Assembly (NCBI RefSeq): GCF_000265385.1
Contig: NC_018013.1
Location: forward strand, 2,693,001 to 2,757,000
DNA length: 64,000 bases
Source: Aequorivita sublithincola DSM 14238
GTDB taxonomy: Bacteria; Bacteroidota; Bacteroidia; Flavobacteriales; Flavobacteriaceae
Reading direction: 5' to 3'
In this document: positions 35,786 through 44,690 of the stretch, piece by piece
How the letters are laid out: each line of letters starts with the position of its first letter
How positions within the stretch are numbered: position 1 is the first letter of the stretch
The notes under the pieces: generated by a model
Databases searched by the model: none
The model's input: the letters and a program-made list of their open reading frames with translations, nothing else
What the model was told of the DNA's origin: nothing
Program-made: the position numbers and the translations under genes

Positions 35786-36328
35786 ATGAAAAAAATTTTA
35801 TGCTTCGCTAGTAGTAATAGCAGTAAATCCATTAATCATCAACTCGTTAGTTTTGCAGCTTCACAAATTGCGGGTCATAACGTTGAAATCATCAAACTAA
35901 CCGATTATGACTTGCCAATGTTCGGTGAAGATATTGAACGTGAAAAAGGCCATCCTGTAGATCTAAAAATGCTCTATAACAAAATTAAGGAAGCCGATGC
36001 GTTAGTTATTTCTGTGAATGAACACAATGGCATGGTTTCAGCATATTTCAAAAACACGATAGATTGGCTTTCAAGAAATGATAGAAATTTCTTAGAAGGA
36101 AAAAAAATATTATTGATGAGCACTTCCAACGGAAGGCGTGGCGCAGCTTCCTCTTTGGAATATACAAAAAACGTACTTCCCAGATTTGGGGCAAATATTA
36201 TTGAGAGCTTCAGCTTTCTTTCTTTTTCTGAAAACTTTTCCGCAGAAACTAAATCCATTTCAAATGAAGTTTTATTGTTGGGTTTTAACGATGTTCTTCA
36301 GAATTTTGTTCATCAAATTCAGCAATAA
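35786..36328 (+). CDS. NADPH-dependent FMN reductase family protein
   Basis: 180 residues, flavodoxin-like fold. FMN-binding loop SSNSSKSINHQL (about 9-20); DYDLPMFGEDIEREKG; DALVISVNEHNGMVSAYFKNTIDW, the family signature; and MSTSNGRRGAASSLEYTKNVLPRFGA. It reduces FMN or quinone/azo substrates with NAD(P)H; the specific substrate cannot be told. It overlaps the next gene by one base (TAATG). Confidence 0.9.
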   Translation: MKKILCFASSNSSKSINHQLVSFAASQIAGHNVEIIKLTDYDLPMFGEDIEREKGHPVDLKMLYNKIKEADALVISVNEHNGMVSAYFKNTIDWLSRNDRNFLEGKKILLMSTSNGRRGAASSLEYTKNVLPRFGANIIESFSFLSFSENFSAETKSISNEVLLLGFNDVLQNFVHQIQQ

Positions 36329-37629
36329 TGCGCACTGTAAAGAAATATCCCTTTTCTTTAAATGAAGCCGCAAAAAACCGACTTCTTCTTTGGGCACAAC
36401 AATTTGAAGAAGTTGTTTGGTTGGACAGTAATACCTATTTGCAAAAGCACCAAACCTTTCAGGCCATCCTTGCTGTAGATGCTTTTACAGCTTTGAAAAC
36501 TGATACACAAAACGCTTTTGATAAACTGAAAGAATACCAAACCACTACCGCAGATTGGCTTTTCGGCTACCTTTCCTACGATTTAAAAAACGATGTGGAA
36601 AAGTTGAAATCTAGCAATTTTGATGGTTTAAACTTTCCCGATCTATACTTTTTTCAACCTAAAAGGTTGTTTCTTTTTTCAGAAGAAAATGTTGAAATCC
36701 AATATCTGAATATGGTTTCAGATGAATTGGAAGCAGATTGGAAAACGATTTCTGAATTGATTTTTAAACCCGATGAAGCCGAAACTACTGAAACTACTAG
36801 AATAAATGCACGAACCTCAAAGGACAGCTACATTCAAAAAGTAAACGAAACGCTTGAACACATAAAAAGAGGAGATATTTATGAAGCGAATATTTGTCAG
36901 GAATTTTATACGGAAGCTTCAGAAATCAATCCGCTAGAAACATTTCTTCAGCTTAATAAAATTTCAAAACCACCATTCTCTGTCTTTTTAAAGTTGAATG
37001 AAGTATATGCACTTTCCGCATCTCCAGAAAGATATATTAAAAGAACAGGAAACAGCTTGATTTCACAGCCCATAAAAGGAACGGCCAAACGGTTACAAAA
37101 TGAAGCGGATGATTTAGAAATGGCGCAACAATTGGCCGAAGATCCTAAGGAACGCAGCGAAAACATAATGATTACAGACTTAGTGCGAAACGACCTCTCA
37201 CGCATCGCCGAGAAAGGTAGTGTAACCGTTGAAGAACTCTGCGGAATCTATACTTTTGAACAAGTTCACCAAATGATTTCTACAGTTTCCTGCACAGTTC
37301 CTCAAAACACTTCAAGTGTTGAAATTTTAAGAAACACCTTCCCAATGGGCAGTATGACGGGTGCTCCAAAAATTTCAGCAATGAAGATTATTGAAGATAT
37401 TGAAGACGCTAAACGCGGCTTATACAGTGGTGCCATCGGCTATTTTTCACCTTCAGGCGATTTTGATTTCAATGTTGTAATCCGAAGTATTTTGTATAAT
37501 TCTAAGAAAGAATACATTAGTTTTTCTGTTGGAAGCGCGATCACGATTGATTCAATTCCTGAGAAGGAATACGAAGAATGTTTACTGAAAGCAAAAGCAA
37601 TGCGCGAAGTGTTAAATTCTTCCTTATAA
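36328..37629 (+). CDS. Chorismate-binding enzyme, aminodeoxychorismate synthase component I type
   Basis: 433 residues. The chorismate-binding domain (about 170-430) contains IKRGDIYEANICQEF, YALSASPERYIK, QPIKGTAKR (catalytic loop), SENIMITDLVRNDLSRIAEKGSV and FPMGSMTGAPKISAMKIIEDIEDAKRGLYSGAIGYF. This pattern fits PabB (4-amino-4-deoxychorismate for folate) rather than TrpE, whose tryptophan-binding motif is absent. A one-base overlap couples it to the FMN reductase. The PabB call over MenF or isochorismate synthase is likely but not proved. Confidence 0.85.
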   Translation: MRTVKKYPFSLNEAAKNRLLLWAQQFEEVVWLDSNTYLQKHQTFQAILAVDAFTALKTDTQNAFDKLKEYQTTTADWLFGYLSYDLKNDVEKLKSSNFDGLNFPDLYFFQPKRLFLFSEENVEIQYLNMVSDELEADWKTISELIFKPDEAETTETTRINARTSKDSYIQKVNETLEHIKRGDIYEANICQEFYTEASEINPLETFLQLNKISKPPFSVFLKLNEVYALSASPERYIKRTGNSLISQPIKGTAKRLQNEADDLEMAQQLAEDPKERSENIMITDLVRNDLSRIAEKGSVTVEELCGIYTFEQVHQMISTVSCTVPQNTSSVEILRNTFPMGSMTGAPKISAMKIIEDIEDAKRGLYSGAIGYFSPSGDFDFNVVIRSILYNSKKEYISFSVGSAITIDSIPEKEYEECLLKAKAMREVLNSSL

Positions 37630-37652
37630 ATTTCAAAAACACTACAATTTAT

Positions 37653-37734
37653 TTTATTAGCGTTTAAGCTAATAAACCTCATTTATTAGTGCTTAAGCTA
37701 ATAAACCATATTTATTAGTGTTTAAGCTAATAAA
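37653..37734 (+). promoter_or_regulatory. Triple palindromic operator, exact 29-bp period, before satD
   Basis: Three 24-base units start at 37653, 37682 and 37711. Each has perfect arms TTTATTAG and CTAATAAA around an 8-base centre (CG/TG + YTTAAG) and is separated by 5-base spacers. The third ends 4 bases before a TATATTTG promoter element and so covers the -33 region of the satD promoter. This is what an operator bound cooperatively by a dimeric repressor or activator would look like; SatD itself, with a C-terminal HTH, is the obvious candidate. Confidence 0.8.
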
Positions 37735-37738
37735 TTTA

Positions 37739-37746
37739 TATATTTG
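37739..37746 (+). promoter_or_regulatory. -7 promoter element of satD
   Basis: TATATTTG, an exact TAnnTTTG match, 16 bases before ATG 37763 and immediately after the third palindrome. Confidence 0.65.
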
Positions 37747-37762
37747 AATAAAGATTCAACAA

Positions 37763-38449
37763 ATGAATTATTCAGTAATATCTGGAGATATTGTTTCCTC
37801 AACCAGTTTGCACAACGCAGACCGTAACATTGTTGAGGAAAGTCTAAAAACCCTGCTTCTAGATTTAAAAAAGCAATTTAATGTTTATGGCCGCATTATA
37901 AAAGGTGATTACTTAGAATGCGTAGTTCCCAATGCTGCAGAGGGTTTGCAAGTTGCTTTGGCTATTAAAAGTTTTGTAAAAGTAATTCCCATTGACACCA
38001 AAACATACACCAAAGACGATAACCGCATAAAACAGTTCAAAATCCACGGAATACGGCTCGCTATTGGTTATGGTGAACTAAGTCGCTACAATCCCGAAGA
38101 AGGAATAATTGATGGTGATGCCATTTATTTTTCCGGTCGCGAAATTAGTGGCGAAACCACCTATAATAAAGAACGAATCGTTATAAAAAACACCTTGTTT
38201 TTCGCTTCAAAGGATGAAAGTTTGAATCAAAACTTCTTGCCGTTACTGGCATTGCTGGATGTTTTGTTAAGCAAAGCAACCTCGCGCCAATGTGAAGTTT
38301 TATATTTAAAACTGATGAACAACCAAGAAGACGAAATAGCCAAACAACTTGGCATTGGGCAATCTGCCGTAAACCAACATTCCACAAGCGTAGGCTGGAA
38401 CGCTATTGAAGAAGCGGTTAACTATTTTAAAATAATAATTTCAAAATAG
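37763..38449 (+). CDS. SatD family protein with C-terminal helix-turn-helix
   Basis: 228 residues. The N-terminal SatD domain (about 1-165) begins YSVISGDIVSSTSLHNADR and includes YGRIIKGDYLECVVPNAAEGLQVALAIK. The GDIVSST and KGDYLE segments recall the metal-binding and palm strands of class III nucleotidyl cyclases, which is only an inference. The C-terminus (about 168-225: LLSKATSRQCEVLYLKLMNNQEDEIAKQLGIGQSAVNQHSTSVG) is a sigma-70 region 4-like HTH. It is preceded by three identical palindromes and followed after 5 bases by DUF3307. It probably regulates its own operon in response to an unknown ligand. Confidence 0.82.
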   Translation: MNYSVISGDIVSSTSLHNADRNIVEESLKTLLLDLKKQFNVYGRIIKGDYLECVVPNAAEGLQVALAIKSFVKVIPIDTKTYTKDDNRIKQFKIHGIRLAIGYGELSRYNPEEGIIDGDAIYFSGREISGETTYNKERIVIKNTLFFASKDESLNQNFLPLLALLDVLLSKATSRQCEVLYLKLMNNQEDEIAKQLGIGQSAVNQHSTSVGWNAIEEAVNYFKIIISK

Positions 38450-38454
38450 AAGCT

Positions 38455-39159
38455 ATGGATTTAAAGGAATTATTACTGCTCCAATTTATTGCACATCTCT
38501 GTTTGGATTATTTTTTCCAGACCAATAAACTTGCAAAACAGAAAAACACAATAGGCTTTAAGAGCTCTTTTTTGTATTGGCACGGCCTGGCGTGTTTTGC
38601 ATTAGCCTGGATATTTTCGTTGCAGTTGGGCTTTGCTTTAGCAGCTGCAATTATTGCAATTACACATTTCTTAACAGATGGATTTAAACTTAATCTTATA
38701 AAAAGCAAATACTTTGGCCGTTATGCCTTTTTTATTGACCAAGCCATTCATCTCATTTTCTTAACAATAGTTGTTGTTTTGTTTGATAAATGGCACGGAA
38801 TAAGTCCTTCCATTGGAGTTCCTATAAATTTTAAATATTTATTAGTTATCACAGGATATTTGGTATGCCTAAAACCAGCCAATATATTTATAAGAGAAGT
38901 TTTTAAAGTTACCCAAATACAAGTATCTAGCGATAACGAAATGCCCAATGCCGGAAAGGTTATTGGCGTTTTGGAACGAATTTTAACGCTTACTTTCATT
39001 ATAGTTTTACAATATTCAGCAGTTGGATTTTTGATTGCTGCAAAATCAATTTTGCGATACGGAAATAACGAAACTTTAAAGACGGAATACGTATTAATTG
39101 GTACAATGCTCAGCTTCGGAATTGCCGTTATTGCTGGAATAATTATTAATTTCTTCTAA
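38455..39159 (+). CDS. DUF3307 membrane protein
   Basis: 234 residues, six or seven membrane helices. The first part, LLQFIAHLCLDYFFQTNKLAKQKNTIGFKSSFLYWHGLACFALAW, carries the DUF3307 pattern (H..DFxxQ..xxA..K, H), with conserved His and Asp inside or next to the membrane; HFLTDGFKL and DQAIHL follow. Such proteins are usually encoded beside SatD in Bacteroidota. Function is unknown; the pair looks like a cytosolic sensor/regulator plus a membrane partner. Confidence 0.85.
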   Translation: MDLKELLLLQFIAHLCLDYFFQTNKLAKQKNTIGFKSSFLYWHGLACFALAWIFSLQLGFALAAAIIAITHFLTDGFKLNLIKSKYFGRYAFFIDQAIHLIFLTIVVVLFDKWHGISPSIGVPINFKYLLVITGYLVCLKPANIFIREVFKVTQIQVSSDNEMPNAGKVIGVLERILTLTFIIVLQYSAVGFLIAAKSILRYGNNETLKTEYVLIGTMLSFGIAVIAGIIINFF

Positions 39160-39171
39160 AAAACACTAAGG

Positions 39172-40476
39172 TTGCTCACGAGCTTTAAAAAAAATATTGA
39201 AACCAATTTTTCTTTTCTCAAAGGAAAAAAACTACTCATCGCTTGCAGCGGAGGACTGGACAGTGTGGTTTTAACGCATTTATTGAAAAGTCTCAATTTT
39301 GAAATCGCTTTAGCGCATTGCAATTTCTCGCTTCGCGGAAAGGAAAGCGACGGTGATGAAATGTTTGTGATTGGTTTGGCGAATAACTTGGAGATTTCAG
39401 TATTTGCTGAAACCTTCGACACAAAAAAGTTTGCAAAAGAACATAAAGTTTCAACCCAAATGGCTGCTCGAACACTTCGCTATAACTGGTTTGAGGAAAT
39501 TTTAAACGATTTTAAGTATGATTATTTATTGACAGCCCATCATTTAGATGACGATTTAGAAACATTTTTCATCAATCTTTCCCGCGGTACAGGTTTAAAT
39601 GGTTTAACAGGAATTCCGAAAGAAAACAACAAAATCATCAGACCGCTTTTAAACTTTTCAAGAGCAGAAATTTTACAATACGCCGAAAAGAATAACTTAA
39701 AATGGCGAGAAGATAGCAGCAATCAAAAAGCAGATTATCTTCGGAATAAGCTGAGGTTGCAAGTTTTGCCGCAATTCAAAGAAACCAACGAGTCGCTTTT
39801 GAATAATTTTCAAAAAACACAACGTAATTTACAATCTTCCCAAAATTTGATTGAAGATTATATGGCTTTGGTTTACAATTTAGTGGTTTCTGAAGCTTCG
39901 GATTCCTATAAAATTAATGTTCAAAAAATAAAAGAATTACCGCATACTGAAGCCTTACTTTATGAATTGCTGAATGGTTTCGGCTTTACGGAATGGGAGG
40001 ACGTTTCAAATTTAATGGATGCGCAAACCGGAAAGCAAATTTTTTCAAAAACACATCAACTTCTTAAAAACCGTGATGAATTGGTGCTTACAGAAATTTC
40101 AGATGTAAATACTTCCGAAGAATTTTTAGTGTCAAAAGACGGAATTACTTCGCCAATCAACTTAAAAATTGAACCTTCAAAATACATTGGCGAAACCGAG
40201 AAGAATTTAATTTACGTGGATTCAGAAAAATTAAACTTTCCTTTAAAACTCAGAAAGTGGAGTAGTGGCGATACTTTTCAGCCTTTCGGAATGAAGGGGA
40301 AAAAGAAACTGAGCAAATTCTTCAAAGACGAAAAGATTCCTCTAAATGAAAAGGACAAAATCTGGCTACTTTTAAGTGATGAAAAAATAGTCTGGATAAT
40401 CGGCCACCGAATGGACGACAGTTTCAAAGTCAACGAAAACACTGAAAAAATATTAAAAATAACTTATTCTAATTAG
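39172..40476 (+). CDS. tilS: tRNA(Ile)-lysidine synthase
   Basis: 434 residues with a TTG start at 39172, which gives LTSFKKNIETNFSFLKGKKLLIACSGGLDS; no ATG fits the conserved N-terminus. The PP-loop SGGLDS is at 26-31, with HCNFSLRGKESDGDE, the AARTLRYNWF motif, TAHHLDDDLETFFINLSRGTGLNGL (helix ends), and a C-terminal TilS domain (KLRKWSSGDTFQPFGMKGKKKLSKFFKDEKIP). It converts C34 of tRNA-Ile(CAU) to lysidine and is essential for AUA decoding. It starts 12 bases after DUF3307. Confidence 0.95.
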   Translation: MLTSFKKNIETNFSFLKGKKLLIACSGGLDSVVLTHLLKSLNFEIALAHCNFSLRGKESDGDEMFVIGLANNLEISVFAETFDTKKFAKEHKVSTQMAARTLRYNWFEEILNDFKYDYLLTAHHLDDDLETFFINLSRGTGLNGLTGIPKENNKIIRPLLNFSRAEILQYAEKNNLKWREDSSNQKADYLRNKLRLQVLPQFKETNESLLNNFQKTQRNLQSSQNLIEDYMALVYNLVVSEASDSYKINVQKIKELPHTEALLYELLNGFGFTEWEDVSNLMDAQTGKQIFSKTHQLLKNRDELVLTEISDVNTSEEFLVSKDGITSPINLKIEPSKYIGETEKNLIYVDSEKLNFPLKLRKWSSGDTFQPFGMKGKKKLSKFFKDEKIPLNEKDKIWLLLSDEKIVWIIGHRMDDSFKVNENTEKILKITYSN

Positions 40477-40494
40477 ATCACATAAATAGTTCCA

Positions 40495-42339
40495 ATGAAA
40501 GCATTTAAAATAGTATTGATTTTATTATTCGTCAGTTTTGTATCGTTTGCACAGGACGAAAATTTCGTAAAGGAAAACTACAATAAAACGGAAACCACAA
40601 TCACAATGCGGGATGGCGTGAAACTTTTCACTGTAATTTATTCACCTAAAGACACTTCAAAAAAATATCCAATGCTCTTTCAAAGAACGCCGTATAGTTG
40701 CCAGCCTTATGGCGAAGATGAGTTTCGTTCAAAGATATCACCGAATGAATTTTTAATGAAAGAAGGAAACATTGTGGTTTATCAAGACGTTCGTGGTCGC
40801 TGGATGAGCGAAGGAGTTTACGATAATATGAGAGCTTATATTCCAAACAAAAAAGGCAAACAATTTGACGAATCCAGCGATACTTATGACAGTATTGATT
40901 GGTTAGTAAAAAACGTCCCAAACAACAACGGAAACGTTGGAGTCTGGGGAATCAGTTACCCAGGTTTTTATGCAACTTGCTCGTTGATTGACTCGCATCC
41001 AGCACTAAAAGCCGTGTCTCCACAAGCCTGCATTGCCGATTTCTTTTTTGATGATTTTCACCACAACGGCGCATATTTATTGAGTTATTGGCGTGCAACA
41101 GCGCTTTTTGGTTATGAAAAAACAGAACCTACAGACAAGCCTTGGTTCAAATTTCCAGAACTAGATTCAAAAGACCAATATCAGTTTTTCTTGGATGCCG
41201 GACCATTAAGTAACCTCGATAAATATTACAAGGAAGACAATATTTTCTGGAAGCAACTTAAGGAACATTCCAGCTATGATGAATTTTGGCAAAGCCGCGG
41301 AATTATTCAACATTTAAAAGATATAAAACCAGCTGTAATGTTTGTAGGCGGTCTATTTGATGCGGAAGATTTGTACGGTCCCTTCAACAGCTATCAAGCT
41401 GTTGAAAAGAGTAGCACCAATTATAACACTATCGTTTATGGTCCGTGGAGTCACGGCGATTGGGCACGTGCGAAGGACCGCCAAGCTATTGGAAATATAT
41501 ATTTTGGCGACAGTATTTCAATAAACTATCAAAAGAATATTGAAACTAAATTTTTCAATCATTTCCTAAAAGATAACGGAAAAGGTGAAAGCAGTTTGCC
41601 CGAAGCATATATGTTTGAAACAGGCAAGAATGAATGGAAGTCATACCAACAATGGCCACCAAAAAATACTGAAAACAAAACTTTTTTCCTTCAAAGCGAC
41701 CAACGTCTAACTGACAAAGCACAAAAAAATATTTCTTTTGAAGAATTTATCAGCGATCCAAAAAAACCAGTTCCTTATTCCGAAGACATTAAAATGGTTT
41801 TCACTCCACGCAAATATATGACGGACGATCAGCGTTTTGCCGCTCGTCGCCCAGATGTACTGGTTTTTGAAACTCCAATCCTAACTGAAGACGTATCAAT
41901 GGCAGGTCCAATTCTAGCTAAATTAAACGTTTCAACCACTGGAACAGATGCAGATTGGATAGTAAAAGTTATAGACGTTTTTCCAGCAGATGCCGAAGAT
42001 TACCCAGAAACACAGGAATATTTAAAAATGAGCAATTACTTTATGATGGTTAGGAGCGAAGTGATGCGCGGGCGATTCAGAAATAGTTTTAGCAAGCCAG
42101 AACCTTTTATTCCAAATGAAAAAACAGTGGTTAACATAAAACTTCAAGATGTAAATCATACTTTTAAGAAGGGGCATAAAATTCAGATTCAAGTTCAAAG
42201 TACGTGGTTTCCTTTGATAGACTTGAACCCGCAAACTTTTGTTCCCAACATATTTGAGGCGAAAGCGGAAGATTATAAAAGGCAAACACATAGAGTTTAT
42301 AATGATTCTTCCATAGAATTTACAATTCTGAAGAAATAA
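40495..42339 (+). CDS. Secreted CocE/NonD (X-Pro dipeptidyl-peptidase S15) family hydrolase
   Basis: 614 residues with a signal peptide (1-19, FVSFAQ). The alpha/beta hydrolase domain has the nucleophile Ser154 in GISYPG, preceded by VYQDVRGRWMSEG; an Asp/His pair is suggested by GGLFDAEDLYG and YGPWSHGDWAR. The C-terminal jelly-roll (about 440-610) carries DWIVKVIDVFP and HKIQIQVQSTWFP. Members hydrolyse acyl bonds, such as glutaryl-cephalosporin, cocaine esters and X-Pro peptides; the substrate here is unknown. It ends before a terminator at 42361. Confidence 0.9.
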   Translation: MKAFKIVLILLFVSFVSFAQDENFVKENYNKTETTITMRDGVKLFTVIYSPKDTSKKYPMLFQRTPYSCQPYGEDEFRSKISPNEFLMKEGNIVVYQDVRGRWMSEGVYDNMRAYIPNKKGKQFDESSDTYDSIDWLVKNVPNNNGNVGVWGISYPGFYATCSLIDSHPALKAVSPQACIADFFFDDFHHNGAYLLSYWRATALFGYEKTEPTDKPWFKFPELDSKDQYQFFLDAGPLSNLDKYYKEDNIFWKQLKEHSSYDEFWQSRGIIQHLKDIKPAVMFVGGLFDAEDLYGPFNSYQAVEKSSTNYNTIVYGPWSHGDWARAKDRQAIGNIYFGDSISINYQKNIETKFFNHFLKDNGKGESSLPEAYMFETGKNEWKSYQQWPPKNTENKTFFLQSDQRLTDKAQKNISFEEFISDPKKPVPYSEDIKMVFTPRKYMTDDQRFAARRPDVLVFETPILTEDVSMAGPILAKLNVSTTGTDADWIVKVIDVFPADAEDYPETQEYLKMSNYFMMVRSEVMRGRFRNSFSKPEPFIPNEKTVVNIKLQDVNHTFKKGHKIQIQVQSTWFPLIDLNPQTFVPNIFEAKAEDYKRQTHRVYNDSSIEFTILKK

Positions 42340-42360
42340 ATAGAAATGTTTATAAAACAA

Positions 42361-42390
42361 GAATCCCGACCATTGGCCGGGATTCTTTAA
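42361..42390 (+). terminator. Terminator after the CocE-type hydrolase
   Basis: GAATCCCGAC / GCCGGGATTC: a 10-bp stem with one mismatch, then TTTAAC. Its arms differ from the family A repeats. Confidence 0.65.
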
Positions 42391-42588
42391 CAAACCTAAC
42401 TTAGTAAACTTTAAATTGTACTAAAGAATATTTTCTATCCCCACAAAAAATATTGCTTCGTACATTATCCACTAATTCTATGATTCAAATATACGGCGAG
42501 AAATTGGTTCCTCATATACGTACTTACACGTATTTTTTTCTGACAAAAATCATTTTGTATTGTAAACAATAATGGTAACTTTCCGTTT

Positions 42589-43572
42589 ATGAAAACACCA
42601 AAAAAAATAGCGGTTTTAACCAGCGGAGGGGATGCACCCGGTATGAATGCTGCGATACGGGCGGTTGTTCGTTCTTGCGCATATCACAATCTTGAGTGCG
42701 TTGGCGTCTATCGTGGCTTCCAAGGTTTGATTGAAGGCGATTTTAAGGAACTTAACGCACGTACGGTAAAAAATATAATTAATCGCGGAGGCACATTTCT
42801 TAAATCTGCGCGTTCCAAAGATTTTTTGACTCTTGAAGGAAGAAAAAAGGCTTTTGAAAACCTTCAAAATGAAAACATAAATGCCTTGGTCGTCATAGGC
42901 GGCGACGGTACTTTTGCGGGAGCTTCTGCTTTTGCTGAAGAATTCAACTTTCCTATTGTGGGAATTCCTGGAACTATAGATAATGACATTAATGGAACTG
43001 ATTATACCATAGGTTACGACACAGCATTAAATACTGTGGTTGAGGCAATTGATAAAATCCGTGACACGGCAAATTCTCACAACCGTCTTTTTTTAGTGGA
43101 AGTGATGGGTCGTGATGCTGGCGATATAGCGTTAAATGCTGGAATTGGCGCAGGAGCGGAGGAAATTCTGATTCCAGAACAAAACATGGGGAAAGAGCGT
43201 TTGTTGGAATCTTTAAGTCGAAGTAAAAAATCTGGTAAAACTTCAAGTATTGTTGTTGTTTCAGAAGGGGACCAAATAGGAAAGAACATTTTTGAACTCG
43301 CAAAATATATTGAAGAAAACCTAAAAGAATACGAAGTTAGAGTTACCGTTCTAGGCCACATTCAACGCGGTGGCGCGCCAAGTTGTTATGATCGCGTGCT
43401 TGCAAGCCGTTTAGGGGTTGGTGCCATTGATGCGCTCTTAGGTGGCGAAACAAATGTTATGATAGGCATTGTTCACAATAAGGTAACCTCGGTTCCTTTT
43501 TCCGAAGCAATAAAAGGTAACAATGAAATTGATGAAGAATTGATTCGTGTGGCAGATATTATTTCGATTTGA
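42589..43572 (+). CDS. pfkA: 6-phosphofructokinase (ATP)
   Basis: 327 residues, standard length. TSGGDAPGMNAAIRAVVR at the N-terminus, VIGGDGTFAGA, the catalytic GIPGTIDNDINGTDYTIGYDTA, FLVEVMGRDAGDIAL, and EVRVTVLGHIQRGGAPSCYDR. It phosphorylates fructose-6-phosphate, the committed step of glycolysis. The following genes gap, a sugar kinase and pgi make a glycolytic cluster. A 119-base gap separates it from gap, so they may have separate promoters. Confidence 0.97.
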   Translation: MKTPKKIAVLTSGGDAPGMNAAIRAVVRSCAYHNLECVGVYRGFQGLIEGDFKELNARTVKNIINRGGTFLKSARSKDFLTLEGRKKAFENLQNENINALVVIGGDGTFAGASAFAEEFNFPIVGIPGTIDNDINGTDYTIGYDTALNTVVEAIDKIRDTANSHNRLFLVEVMGRDAGDIALNAGIGAGAEEILIPEQNMGKERLLESLSRSKKSGKTSSIVVVSEGDQIGKNIFELAKYIEENLKEYEVRVTVLGHIQRGGAPSCYDRVLASRLGVGAIDALLGGETNVMIGIVHNKVTSVPFSEAIKGNNEIDEELIRVADIISI

Positions 43573-43691
43573 CGGATGTTAGATGACAGGTGCTTGATGC
43601 ATAAAATTTTATAGTATTTGAAATCAAATATTTATTTTGATAATGACCACACTACAATTAATGCTTAACAAATAACGATTAACAAAAAAAC

Positions 43692-44687
43692 ATGACAAAA
43701 ATAGGAATAAACGGTTTCGGTCGAATAGGGCGATTAACCTTCAGAATAGCAGCTCAAAGAAAGGATATAGAAATTGTAGCAGTAAATGATTTGCTAGAAG
43801 TAGATCACCTTGCATATTTATTGAAATACGATTCTGTTCACGGAAAATATCCAGGAACGGTCGAGGTTAAGAATGGAAATTTAATTGTTGACGGAAAAAA
43901 AATTAGGGTCACTGCTGAAAAAAATCCTGAAAACTTGAAATGGAACGAAGTTGGCGCGACCATAATTATTGACTGTACAGGAATTTTCAAAGAAATCGAT
44001 ACTGCTGAAGCGCACTTAAAGGCTGGCGCGAAAAAAGTAGTTATTTCTGCTCCTTCCAAAACAGCTCCAATGTTTGTGATGGGCGTAAACCACAAAGATG
44101 TAAAGGCAACGGACAATATAGTTTCCAATGCGTCTTGCACCACAAATTGCCTTGCGCCATTAGCAAAAATAATTAACGATGAATATGGAATTGTTGAAGC
44201 CTTGATGACGACGGTTCATTCTGTAACGGCTTCGCAATCCACAGTAGATCAGCCTTCAAAGAAAAATTATCGCTTAGGAAGAAGTGCTTTGAGCAATATC
44301 ATTCCAACAACCACAGGCGCAGCCGTTGCTGTAACTAAAGTAATTCCAGAGTTAAAGGGAAAACTTACAGGAATGGCCTTCAGAGTGCCAACCACAGATG
44401 TTTCCGTAGTAGATTTAACCGTTCGAACTGAAAAACCAGCGACTTATGAAGAAATAAAAGCACTCTTCAAAAAAGCTTCGGAAACTAACTATAAAGGAAT
44501 CGTAAACTACACCGAAGCTGAAGTCGTGTCACAAGATTTTGTTTCAGACTCCCATACTTGTACTTTTGACGCAAATGCTGGCATCGCGCTTAATGATAAT
44601 TTCTTTAAGTTAGTGGCTTGGTATGATAATGAATACGGCTATTCTGCGAAATTGGTGGAACTAGCAGCTCACGTTTCAACACTTTAA
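43692..44687 (+). CDS. gap: Glyceraldehyde-3-phosphate dehydrogenase, type I
   Basis: 331 residues. NAD-binding [10 protein letters not shown] and [21 protein letters not shown] (Asp33 favours NAD over NADP), catalytic Cys149 in [22 protein letters not shown] with the histidine of the active site, and the C-terminal [15 protein letters not shown]. It oxidises glyceraldehyde-3-phosphate to 1,3-bisphosphoglycerate. The next gene starts 3 bases downstream. Confidence 0.97.
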   Translation: MTKIGINGFGRIGRLTFRIAAQRKDIEIVAVNDLLEVDHLAYLLKYDSVHGKYPGTVEVKNGNLIVDGKKIRVTAEKNPENLKWNEVGATIIIDCTGIFKEIDTAEAHLKAGAKKVVISAPSKTAPMFVMGVNHKDVKATDNIVSNASCTTNCLAPLAKIINDEYGIVEALMTTVHSVTASQSTVDQPSKKNYRLGRSALSNIIPTTTGAAVAVTKVIPELKGKLTGMAFRVPTTDVSVVDLTVRTEKPATYEEIKALFKKASETNYKGIVNYTEAEVVSQDFVSDSHTCTFDANAGIALNDNFFKLVAWYDNEYGYSAKLVELAAHVSTL

Positions 44688-44690
44688 AAT

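Noticed and set aside
37653..37734. Three regularly spaced repeats could suggest a CRISPR array
   Set aside because: The spacers are only 5 bases, the units are palindromic and sit on a promoter; no cas genes are nearby. Operator sites explain them better.
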